Program-made: the position numbers and the translations under genes
In this document: positions 56,556 to 64,000 of the stretch, piece after piece
Layout: each line of letters opens with the position of its first letter
How positions within the stretch are numbered: the stretch's first letter is position 1
The notes under the pieces: model-generated
What the model saw: only the letters and a program-made list of their open reading frames with translations
Told to the model about the DNA's origin: nothing
Database searches by the model: none
From: Promethearchaeota archaeon
Lineage (GTDB): Archaea; Asgardarchaeota; Lokiarchaeia; Sigyniarchaeales; SOKP01
DNA: 64,000 nucleotides
NCBI GenBank assembly: GCA_019057865.1
Contig: JAHLWP010000016.1
Span: 1 to 64,000 of the forward strand
Direction: 5' to 3'

Positions 56556-57776
56556 TTATCTAAGATAATTCAAAGCAGTTAATGCATAGATTTTAGTAAC
56601 ATTTATCACATCCTCTATATAAACAAACTCATCTTGGGCATGATAATTATTCTCTCCTCGAAAGGGACCAATCAAAATAGTTTCAATTCCTTTTTCTTGA
56701 AAGAAATGAGCGTCTGTAGTTGGGATAAAAGTTTTAAAATTTCTATCTTCATTAAAAACAACTTTAAATGCCTTTTTGACTATTTTAGCAAAAATAGAAT
56801 TAGTATCTGTTATTTGTGGTTTAATAAAAGCTGGTATTTGGACTATTATATTTAAATTAGGATCTTTTCTTTTAAGTTCCTCAACAAAATTTAAGATCTT
56901 CTTTTTTATATTCTCCAAATCAATTTCTGGAATAACGCTGATTAAACAATGTAAAAGACAGTTGCTAGGGGTTGTATTAACTGAATTACCTCCATTTATT
57001 ATTGTAAAATTTACTGAACCTATTCTAGATGGAAGATCAGGAGGTAAAGGATATTTAGTTTCTATTTTTTGGAATTCTTCTTGTAATTCCATTAAAAAAT
57101 TCATAATTTCTACCATTTTTGCAATAGCATTTATTCCAGAATATTTATTACGATTAGGGGGAGGCAAATCTGGATACGCTTGAGCATGTCGGCGTATTCC
57201 TTGAATGTTAAAACTTATCTGCATTGTCCCACCTCGAAAAGCAATTGGATAATCGCAAGGAGCATCCCCTAATAAACAAGCATCTCCTTTTATAACTTCA
57301 TCATTAACAAGGTATTCAGCCCCTAATAAACCTCCAATTTCTTCATTAATTACAGCAGTAATAGTTAATCTTCCATTAATATCAATTCCGGTATCTAATA
57401 GAGCTTTAGTAGCGAAAATTTCTGCTGCTACACATGCTTTGTCGTCAGCAGCCCCTCTTCCGTAAATTTTATTTCTAATAATTTCACCTCCATAAGGGTC
57501 TTTAGTCCAGCCATCATAAGTCGCGACTGTATCAAGATGAGCATTAAATATAAGAGTAGGACCGTTTTCATTTCCTATTTCTCCAATAACATTGTTTCTT
57601 TTTACTTTCGTACTTATTTCAAATTCCTTCAGTTTTGATGCTACAAATTTAGATATTTCTCTATATTTCCCTGGCGGCACTTCAGAAGGTATTCTAATCA
57701 ATTCCTGGAGAAATTGTATAATTTCATCTTTCATACCTTCTATTTTTTCAAGAATTACCTTTTCTATGTTATCCAT
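56556..57776 (-). CDS. M20-family metallo-amidohydrolase (ArgE/DapE-like)
   Basis: 406 aa; TLIFNAHLDTVATYDGWTKD, GRGAADDKACVAA, ITAVINEEIGGLLGAEYLVN and PTTDAHFFQEKGIETILIGP supply the two-zinc ligands and catalytic Glu of M20 peptidases and deacylases. Likely acts on N-acyl amino acids or dipeptides. Preceded by RidA on the same strand, so a small amino-acid/peptide operon (57900 is downstream of a gap) is possible. Confidence 0.85.
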   Translation of the reverse strand: MDNIEKVILEKIEGMKDEIIQFLQELIRIPSEVPPGKYREISKFVASKLKEFEISTKVKRNNVIGEIGNENGPTLIFNAHLDTVATYDGWTKDPYGGEIIRNKIYGRGAADDKACVAAEIFATKALLDTGIDINGRLTITAVINEEIGGLLGAEYLVNDEVIKGDACLLGDAPCDYPIAFRGGTMQISFNIQGIRRHAQAYPDLPPPNRNKYSGINAIAKMVEIMNFLMELQEEFQKIETKYPLPPDLPSRIGSVNFTIINGGNSVNTTPSNCLLHCLISVIPEIDLENIKKKILNFVEELKRKDPNLNIIVQIPAFIKPQITDTNSIFAKIVKKAFKVVFNEDRNFKTFIPTTDAHFFQEKGIETILIGPFRGENNYHAQDEFVYIEDVINVTKIYALTALNYLR

Positions 57777-57899
57777 AATTTTGCAACCACAAATTTTTAT
57801 ATTTGTTTAAAATTTGAAATGTAATTTTTAATATAAAATATCCTATGATTAAAATATGAAGGTTTAAGGGTACTATTTATAAAAATAAAAAAAAAATCT

Positions 57900-58274
57900 T
57901 TAAATTACTGCTATTGCATCAATTTCAATTAGTGCAGTTGGTAGTGGACAAACTGCTTCTATAGTGCTTCGGGTGGGGAATTTTTCTGATACTCCATTCT
58001 GTTCAAAAAAATCTTTATAAACTTCATTCATTTCCTTAAAATCATCCATATTTTTAAGATATACTCCAATTTTAACTAGGCTTCTAACATTTGCCCCTGC
58101 AGCCTTTAGAACTTTTTTAACCTTTTCAAGAGCACTTAAAGTCTGTTCTTTTATGTTCTTGGCCTTTTGATCAGGTACTTGCCCCGATATGAAGATTAGA
58201 TTACCTGCTTTTAGACCAAGACTATAAGGACCTGCTTTCGGAGCTCCTGTGTCAATTATCTCAATATCTACCAT
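57900..58274 (-). CDS. ridA: RidA family enamine/imine deaminase
   Basis: 124 aa; GPYSLGLKAGNLIFISGQVP and RSTIEAVCPLPTALIEIDAI (with the catalytic Arg) are typical RidA/YjgF. It hydrolyses reactive enamines released by PLP enzymes. Single gene. Confidence 0.92.
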   Translation of the reverse strand: MVDIEIIDTGAPKAGPYSLGLKAGNLIFISGQVPDQKAKNIKEQTLSALEKVKKVLKAAGANVRSLVKIGVYLKNMDDFKEMNEVYKDFFEQNGVSEKFPTRSTIEAVCPLPTALIEIDAIAVI

Positions 58275-58568
58275 CTTATTTACAACCTTAAATTGCTTAT
58301 ATTTAAATTTAGTAATTAATATAAGTAATAATTAAAATTATAGTTAAGTTTTAATAAGAAAATTAAGATAAAATAATTTTAATTCAACTTATATGAGAAA
58401 ATAGTATAACTCTGTAACATCAAATTTTTTTGTCGCAATTGTATCATACAAATGTATTTTTAATTAAGTTTTAATAAAAACATTTTTTTAAAGACTTAAA
58501 CCTATTTATTTTTAAATGACCTAATTTTAAAATTAATTTTTGACTAGTAACTGCGTTCTAGAAAAGTA

Positions 58569-60371
58569 TTGAGTGCTTTGATCGAAAAAAAAGATAAAAT
58601 TTGGATATATACTTTTGAATATTCAGGAATCGCAAAGATGGGGGGTCTTGGAGAAGTACCCGCAAACCAAGCTAAGCACTTAAAGGATAAATATGATATT
58701 ACTGTTTTTATTCCCTCTCATGGTCAAATTGATCGTTTAAAAATTATTAATACATGGGAGAGATTACCGCTTAAATGTACTGGAAAAATTAATCTCCAAT
58801 TTTTCGGAAATGATGAAGCTAAAGGGAATTATAATATCTCTTTTTATAGGTTTATAATAAATAATGTTAATGTGTTTTTGTTAACAGGTGAAAACTCATT
58901 TACAAAAAGATTTTTAGACGATAAGGATATCTATAACCCTGATACGATAAATGTAAAAATTTGCCTTTTTAGCCTTGGAATCCGCTGTTTAATTGACTTT
59001 TTAATTGAAAACAGAAAAGAAGATTTACCAGATGTTATTCACTTACATGATTATCATGTGGTATTTCCATATATCGGAGTTAAGCAAAGATTAATTATAA
59101 ATGGATTAGATGTACCATCAATAATTACTATACATTTATTAACTTGGCCAAGGTATCCTATTGATTTTTATAGAGCTTGTGGTATCAGTAAGATTCCAAT
59201 TAAGATACTTCTAAAAGAAGGGTTTAAATCATTTACAATAGATGAAATATTTTCTCTCTGTTCAGATTCAAGTTTGCAACAACCCCCCTCGGTTGAAAAA
59301 ATAGGAGCTGTGATTTGTGATCTCGTTACTACAGTTAGTCAATCCTATTTAAAGTCAGATATTATACCTTATTGTGGTAAGGACTTAATAGATTTTAAGT
59401 CTGATTTTATTTGGGATGGATGTGATTGGGAATATTTTGAGATATATCGAAATGTACTTCAATCTTTCGGAAAAGAAATTAAAGAATTATTGAATATTCC
59501 GCTACAAAATGAAATATCCCATACTCATTTAAAGGAATATTTATTAAAGTATAAAATTGGGCATTTAAGTCAGAGTCCATTAATAAATTCAACTAAAGTA
59601 CTCTCTGCAATTAATGAAATTTCCAATGGAAATCCTTTTATAAGGAATGGCACAATTAAACCATTTTCTGAATCAGGACCTTTAGTAATCACAACAGGCA
59701 GAATTTCTCCTCAGAAAGGGTTTGAAACTATATTTGAAGCAATTCCAGAAGTCCTTAAAGTTATTCCAAATATTAAACTTTTATTCCTTATTTTACCCAC
59801 TGATTATAGCTTAAATGAAATAATACAATATGCTAAATTTGTAAAAAAATATCCAAACAACATTAGAATAATATTTGGTGTAGCTTCAGAAATATATTAT
59901 TTAGCACATATCGCTTCAGATGTATATTGTGCTTTATCTCGATGGGAACCATTTGGTATTAACGCCTTAGAAGCGATGGCATCAAAAATCCCAATAATTG
60001 CTACTCAAGTAGGAGGATTTCAAGAAACAATCATAGATATGATAAAATACCCAGAAATCGGCACGGGCATTTTAATTGAAAAAGAAAATCCTTCTCAATT
60101 TTCAAATGCTTTAATTTCTCTCCTTAAATTAGCAGAACTTTCAGAGAAAATTAAAAACTCAGGATCAATTTATGAAACAGAAACCTTTAAAATTGTAAAT
60201 CAGATTCCTGATGAAATAATTAAATCTCGAGTCTTATTAGATGCTAATTATTATAATAAGATTAGAGAGAATTGTTATAAAAGAGTAAAAAATAATTTTA
60301 GATGGGAAATTGTATCTAAGAAATTAGTGGAGCTTTATGAAAGAATAAAAAACCCACATACAGTACATTAA
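58569..60371 (+). CDS. Glycogen/starch synthase-type glycosyltransferase (GT5)
   Basis: 600 aa with GT5 motifs: GIAKMGGLGEVPANQAKHL (the KxGGL donor loop), HLHDYHVVFPYIGVKQRL, TGRISPQKGFETIFEAIPEV and SRWEPFGINALEAMASKIP. It should extend alpha-1,4-glucan from NDP-glucose. TTG or ATG start. Followed 17 bp later by an MFS transporter on the same strand. Pairs functionally with the GH57 gene at 49309. Confidence 0.9.
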   Translation: MSALIEKKDKIWIYTFEYSGIAKMGGLGEVPANQAKHLKDKYDITVFIPSHGQIDRLKIINTWERLPLKCTGKINLQFFGNDEAKGNYNISFYRFIINNVNVFLLTGENSFTKRFLDDKDIYNPDTINVKICLFSLGIRCLIDFLIENRKEDLPDVIHLHDYHVVFPYIGVKQRLIINGLDVPSIITIHLLTWPRYPIDFYRACGISKIPIKILLKEGFKSFTIDEIFSLCSDSSLQQPPSVEKIGAVICDLVTTVSQSYLKSDIIPYCGKDLIDFKSDFIWDGCDWEYFEIYRNVLQSFGKEIKELLNIPLQNEISHTHLKEYLLKYKIGHLSQSPLINSTKVLSAINEISNGNPFIRNGTIKPFSESGPLVITTGRISPQKGFETIFEAIPEVLKVIPNIKLLFLILPTDYSLNEIIQYAKFVKKYPNNIRIIFGVASEIYYLAHIASDVYCALSRWEPFGINALEAMASKIPIIATQVGGFQETIIDMIKYPEIGTGILIEKENPSQFSNALISLLKLAELSEKIKNSGSIYETETFKIVNQIPDEIIKSRVLLDANYYNKIRENCYKRVKNNFRWEIVSKKLVELYERIKNPHTVH

Positions 60372-60388
60372 ATAAAAGGCGTAATTAA

Positions 60389-61603
60389 GTGATAATATCA
60401 AGAAAATCAACAATTCTTATTTTAATTTCTGTTTTTATTATTAATACTGCAGCTATAATAGTTTATACTTATCTACCTAAATATTTATTGGATTTGGGCA
60501 CAGAAAGACCATTAATGCAACTTATAATCACAATTTTTCCTCTAACTGCTTTTATTTTCCCTCCATTATATGGATATCTCTCAGATAAAACTCAGAATAG
60601 ATTTGTATTTATAGTATTCGGTACGATTGGTATTAATTTTAGTTATTTCTTTTTATTCTTAACTCAAGATTTAATATTAATAGTTATTGTGCTATTTTTT
60701 TTTGGTTTTTTTATGGCATCATCAAATTTGTTTATGACACTGTTTGCTGAGTTAGTAGAAGATGATAAAACTCTCATTTCTTATTTTAACGCTATAGTAG
60801 TGGCGGGTTGGTTCGTTGGAGCTCAATCTGGAGGTATTTTAATTGATATTTATGAAATAGAGAATATAATGTTATTTACATTATTAATTTCTTTACCTAC
60901 TATAATTTTTGTCGCTTTTATAAGGGAAAATAGGTCTTTGATATTAGAAAGGTATAATAATAAGGTGGAAAAAAATCCTAATGACTTAATTTTAAATGAT
61001 CCTGAAGAATATAATCCAATTTCTCAATCAATCTATTATGGTTTATTTTTTAGAAATTTTAGTATTAAACCAATTATGCCTATACTTGCCATAATTATGG
61101 CTTTTCATTTAAGTAGTGATACTGAGATTGGGTTTTTGATCGGAATAAATTTTTTATTGCAAATTTTTCAGATGTTGTTAATAGGACAGTTAATTTCCAT
61201 TAAAAATATTAAATCTTTCATGATTATTGGTTATTTTTTTAGCGCCATTACAGTTTTCGGATACATAATATCAACCAACTTTTGGAGTTATTTATTTTTC
61301 CAATTTTTTGTTTCTTTCAGTTATTCCATGCATTGGGCAGCGACTATTACATATATAGCTCAAAATACTATACCTAAAAATAAAGGTAGATATATGGGAT
61401 ATGCGAATACTAGCGTTTTTTCAGGAAGTTTCGCAGGAGGACTTTTATTCAGTTTATTATTATTGTCATTTAATTCAGATTATTATATTGCTATGTCTTT
61501 TATGATAGTATTTCCACTAATTTCTACTTTTATAATTTTTTTGAAATTTAAGCCAAGCAAAATAATAACTAAGAATTCCAAAAAGGATATAATCTCTGAC
61601 TGA
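60389..61603 (+). CDS. Major facilitator superfamily transporter
   Basis: 404 aa with about twelve hydrophobic helices; FPPLYGYLSDKTQNRF resembles the MFS loop 2-3 motif. GTG start. Follows the GT5 gene in the same direction. Substrate unknown, perhaps a sugar. Its end overlaps the convergent XPD-like gene by 35 bp. Confidence 0.75.
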   Translation: MIISRKSTILILISVFIINTAAIIVYTYLPKYLLDLGTERPLMQLIITIFPLTAFIFPPLYGYLSDKTQNRFVFIVFGTIGINFSYFFLFLTQDLILIVIVLFFFGFFMASSNLFMTLFAELVEDDKTLISYFNAIVVAGWFVGAQSGGILIDIYEIENIMLFTLLISLPTIIFVAFIRENRSLILERYNNKVEKNPNDLILNDPEEYNPISQSIYYGLFFRNFSIKPIMPILAIIMAFHLSSDTEIGFLIGINFLLQIFQMLLIGQLISIKNIKSFMIIGYFFSAITVFGYIISTNFWSYLFFQFFVSFSYSMHWAATITYIAQNTIPKNKGRYMGYANTSVFSGSFAGGLLFSLLLLSFNSDYYIAMSFMIVFPLISTFIIFLKFKPSKIITKNSKKDIISD

Positions 61604-63539
61604 TTGCATTTTTTTTATCCGGAACTAATTCTAATTCTTTTTTTACCCATTCAGAGATCCATTGATATTTATTTTTAAATCTGCTATCCATAAAAATTAA
61701 GCTTCCTTTATCAGTTAGTCTTCTTATTGGACGTCCTGAAGCTTGATTAGCCCTTTGAATCGCAGGATAGAGATAAGCAAAATTCCATCCTTGTTTATTA
61801 AAAACTTTATTATAATACTCAATTTTCGCTTCTACCCGTGGAGTTGGTAAGTGATAAGGGAATCCTGCGATTACAACAGAATTCATAAAATCCCCAGGAT
61901 AATCTTCTCCTTCAGAATTCCTACCACCACAAACACCTAGTAATACAGCACCATTATTAGGTGGCTGGGACATAGATTTAAAATCTTCAACCATAATAGC
62001 ATTTTCTGATGCAGATAAGCCTGATTCTTCAAAAAATAGCTTTTTATTGTTCTTTTTTACTATTAATTCTAAACCATTTGAAACTAAGCCTTTTAAAATT
62101 TTATAAGAAGCACAAAAAATACCTGAATTTGCTGGAGTGCAATATAGAACCTCATCTATTTTTTCATTCATCTTCTTAAACATAGCTGGATTTCTATTGT
62201 CATTTTTAGTATTAACGCCTTCAATGATAAATGCTTTAATATTTTCTTTTTTAAAAGGGGAATCAGCTATGATTCCTTTATAACTTTTTCCACTCTCATT
62301 TAACCCGATTAAATAGTTATATACATAAGGATTAGCTGTCCCAGACAGGTTTAAACAAGTGTATACATTTCTTAGGATTGGAATAGTAATCTCCCTTGGA
62401 TCTAACGCCACAATTTCAAGCGATATTGATCTTTTACCCTTCTTCTCCTTTAAATTATAACAAAAAAAATAGCTATCTAAGAGATAGGTTTTTAACCATT
62501 TTAGCCAAAATTCTGCTAAAGATCCAACAAAATCTCTTGAAATGTCACCATTTGCTATTTTCTCTTCATGAATCGATAAACTGAAACCATAAAGATCTTT
62601 TATAAAATTTTTAAATTCAATTAGATCTCTAAATCCTAATTTTTTATAAATTACTTCTAAGAAAATATCTGGTTTTACTTCTTGTTCTTCCCCCTTGAAG
62701 TATTCTTTTTTATTTTTTAATAGATTCATTAAAATTTTAATAAAACTCTGCATAAGAATGGGGGATCTGTACATTTCTAAATCTTTTAAGCATAATCTTA
62801 AGGAATAAGGTGAAATTTTTTCTGAATTTACATCTGTAGCTGTGTCAATTAAATTATGACATTCATCAATGACTAAAATAAATTTATGAAGTTCTTGATC
62901 AATAAATTTTAAGAAAGTTTCTCGAATAAAAGGATTAAAAATCCATTGATAATTGCATATTATGATTTTCATCTCTTTAAGTAGGAATTTACTAAGAAAA
63001 TAAGGGCAAAGCTTCTCATCTTTGCAGAATTTTATGAGATCTTCTGCATCAACAGGTTTATTGAACAAATCTGGAGCTAATAATACAGGGGTATCTACTC
63101 TATCTTTTTTTTTCAGTAAATTTAAAAAATGAATACAATTATTATTTTTTCTTAAATCATTACATACTGACATTGATTCCCTTGGATTTAATTTTAAAGA
63201 TAACAAGGTTTTATTTAAGCACATCTCGTTTCTTCCTCTAATTGAGAGACCATTTAATTTTATTTTTGTATTATTTTTTTTTAAAAGTTGAAAGATCTTG
63301 TTTAATTCTTTTATTATTCTTGTATTTTGAGAGTGTGTTCTACAGGTATAAATAATCTTTAAGTCTTTCTCGTAAGCTAAAGGAAGAAGTCCACTTAAAG
63401 CAATTATTGTCTTTCCAGTACCATTGGGAGAAACTAACAAAATATTTTTCTTCGATTTCGAATTTAATTCAATCTGCTTGATAATTTTTTCTTGTTCTTC
63501 TCTAAATTGTCTGTAAGGAAAAAAAGTTTGATAATCTAT
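61569..63539 (-). CDS. XPD/Rad3-type DNA helicase, probable ATA start
   Basis: Superfamily-2 helicase of the XPD/DinG group: Walker A SPNGTGKTIIALSGLLPLAY, DEAH box VIDECHNLIDTA, LSGTANPY, GVCGGRNSEGEDYPGD and the final QRANQASGRPIRR. The cysteines of the XPD iron-sulfur cluster appear in C-x..C form between motifs (EMCLNKTL, SVCNDLRKNNNC, KLCPYF). The upstream codons FFPYRQFREEQEKII match the XPD N-terminus, but no ATG, GTG or TTG lies in frame before them; GGTG at 63547-63550 is 7 nt before an in-frame ATA at 63537-63539, giving 656 aa. An ordinary TTG at 63440 would cut away this conserved part. Confidence 0.85.
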   Translation of the reverse strand: MDYQTFFPYRQFREEQEKIIKQIELNSKSKKNILLVSPNGTGKTIIALSGLLPLAYEKDLKIIYTCRTHSQNTRIIKELNKIFQLLKKNNTKIKLNGLSIRGRNEMCLNKTLLSLKLNPRESMSVCNDLRKNNNCIHFLNLLKKKDRVDTPVLLAPDLFNKPVDAEDLIKFCKDEKLCPYFLSKFLLKEMKIIICNYQWIFNPFIRETFLKFIDQELHKFILVIDECHNLIDTATDVNSEKISPYSLRLCLKDLEMYRSPILMQSFIKILMNLLKNKKEYFKGEEQEVKPDIFLEVIYKKLGFRDLIEFKNFIKDLYGFSLSIHEEKIANGDISRDFVGSLAEFWLKWLKTYLLDSYFFCYNLKEKKGKRSISLEIVALDPREITIPILRNVYTCLNLSGTANPYVYNYLIGLNESGKSYKGIIADSPFKKENIKAFIIEGVNTKNDNRNPAMFKKMNEKIDEVLYCTPANSGIFCASYKILKGLVSNGLELIVKKNNKKLFFEESGLSASENAIMVEDFKSMSQPPNNGAVLLGVCGGRNSEGEDYPGDFMNSVVIAGFPYHLPTPRVEAKIEYYNKVFNKQGWNFAYLYPAIQRANQASGRPIRRLTDKGSLIFMDSRFKNKYQWISEWVKKELELVPDKKNAISQRLYPFWNS

Positions 63540-63645
63540 GTTTATACACCAAAAGTGGGATAAAAATTAACTTAAAAAAATATTTTTTTAAAAGTTTATA
63601 TTAGTATAGGGTATAAAAATTTATTTATTAAAGTATAAGTTTAAC

Positions 63646-64000
63646 TCAATCACGTAATTTCGGTTTTCTAGCAGCAAGGACCGCATCAAGGCGTTTTATA
63701 GGCGTATTATTTGGGGCATTTTTTAAAAGATCGGGGCTATTTTGAGCTTCTTCATAAACTTTTTCCATTACTTCAATAAAGTAATCGAGTGAAGTTTTTG
63801 ACTCGGTTTCTGTAGGTTCTATCATTATCGCCCCATTGACTATGAGTGGAAAATAAATAGTGGGAGCATATAATCCATAGTCTAGAATACGTTTAGCAAT
63901 ATCTTCCGTAGTAATATCATTTGGCAAGTTCTTATCTGATAGAACAAATTCATGTTGACAAATTCTATCATATGGTAGATTATATTTCTTTTTTAGTAAA
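63646..64000 (-). CDS. gcvPB: Glycine dehydrogenase (decarboxylating) subunit 2, C-terminal part
   Basis: The frame runs off the right edge on the minus strand and is incomplete at its 5' end. The visible part reads ILDYGLYAPTIYFPLIVNGA, IEPTETESKTSLDYFIEVME and LDAVLAARKPKLRD, the C-terminal end of the PLP-containing P2 subunit of the glycine cleavage system. Upstream codons inside the window (LLKKKYNLPYDRICQHEFVL) fit the same protein. Confidence 0.88.
   Translation of the reverse strand, partial: LLKKKYNLPYDRICQHEFVLSDKNLPNDITTEDIAKRILDYGLYAPTIYFPLIVNGAIMIEPTETESKTSLDYFIEVMEKVYEEAQNSPDLLKNAPNNTPIKRLDAVLAARKPKLRD

Overview
The window looks like chromosome from a low-GC Asgard archaeon, most like Lokiarchaeia. 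The evidence is archaeal and eukaryote-type information genes (eS27, eL42, eL30, eL21, eL33, uS7, uS12, split RpoA1/RpoA2, RpoF, NusA, histone, NurA, Pus10, KsgA, XPD) together with eukaryotic-signature genes: three Ras/Rab-type small GTPases, a Roadblock/LC7 protein and an ESCRT-III (Snf7-like) protein. The DNA is very AT-rich. I found no rRNA or tRNA gene.

Layout. 1-204 is the tail of a small GTPase. About 215-20,100 is an accessory block with the content of an integrated plasmid or provirus, possibly several layered elements. It holds a tyrosine recombinase, a methyltransferase-nuclease fusion, several winged-helix and AbrB-like regulators, a fused antitoxin with a PIN toxin, a 398-aa protein with a C-terminal PCNA-binding motif, an element-borne TFB, a PD-(D/E)XK-like protein, a four-unit CRISPR-like repeat array with hairpin spacers and no cas genes, an iteron-like field, and a seven-gene replication operon led by small proteins and carrying an 798-aa AAA+ helicase-type ATPase.

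20,400-30,714 is core chromosome: eS27-eL42, pyrB, a large wHTH/ATP-cone/NrdD-like protein, and the operon rpoA1-rpoA2-eL30-nusA-uS12-uS7. Two genes of this operon are interrupted. uS12 carries a 30-nt insertion that folds as an archaeal bulge-helix-bulge mini-intron; excision restores the conserved PGDGA loop exactly. rpoA1 carries an insertion of about 65 nt whose removal restores GHFGH-(I)KLARPVIHVG.

31,100-39,200 holds membrane and acyl-CoA-ligase-like genes, two small GTPases, a frameshifted GNAT, histone, a CPBP protease and NurA. 39,217-43,758 is the classic archaeal cluster pus10-eL21-rpoF-DUF655-ksgA-hemK. 43,900-55,200 holds a cold-shock protein, a GPH-type transporter, Roadblock, a deoxynucleoside-kinase-like protein, a CPBP protein, a PH-like protein, GH57, archaeal 3-dehydroquinate synthase, ESCRT-III with a zinc-finger/PH-like neighbour, and eL33. 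55,300-64,000 holds secernin-like C69 hydrolase, M20 amidohydrolase, RidA, glycogen synthase, an MFS transporter, an XPD-type helicase and the end of gcvPB.

Three genes (TFB, eL21, XPD) have no ATG, GTG or TTG in frame ahead of their conserved N-termini. Each has a Shine-Dalgarno-like GAGG or GGTG exactly 7 nt before an in-frame ATA or CTG. The same spacing precedes a TTG start at the GH57 gene, so unusual start codons are a reasonable reading.
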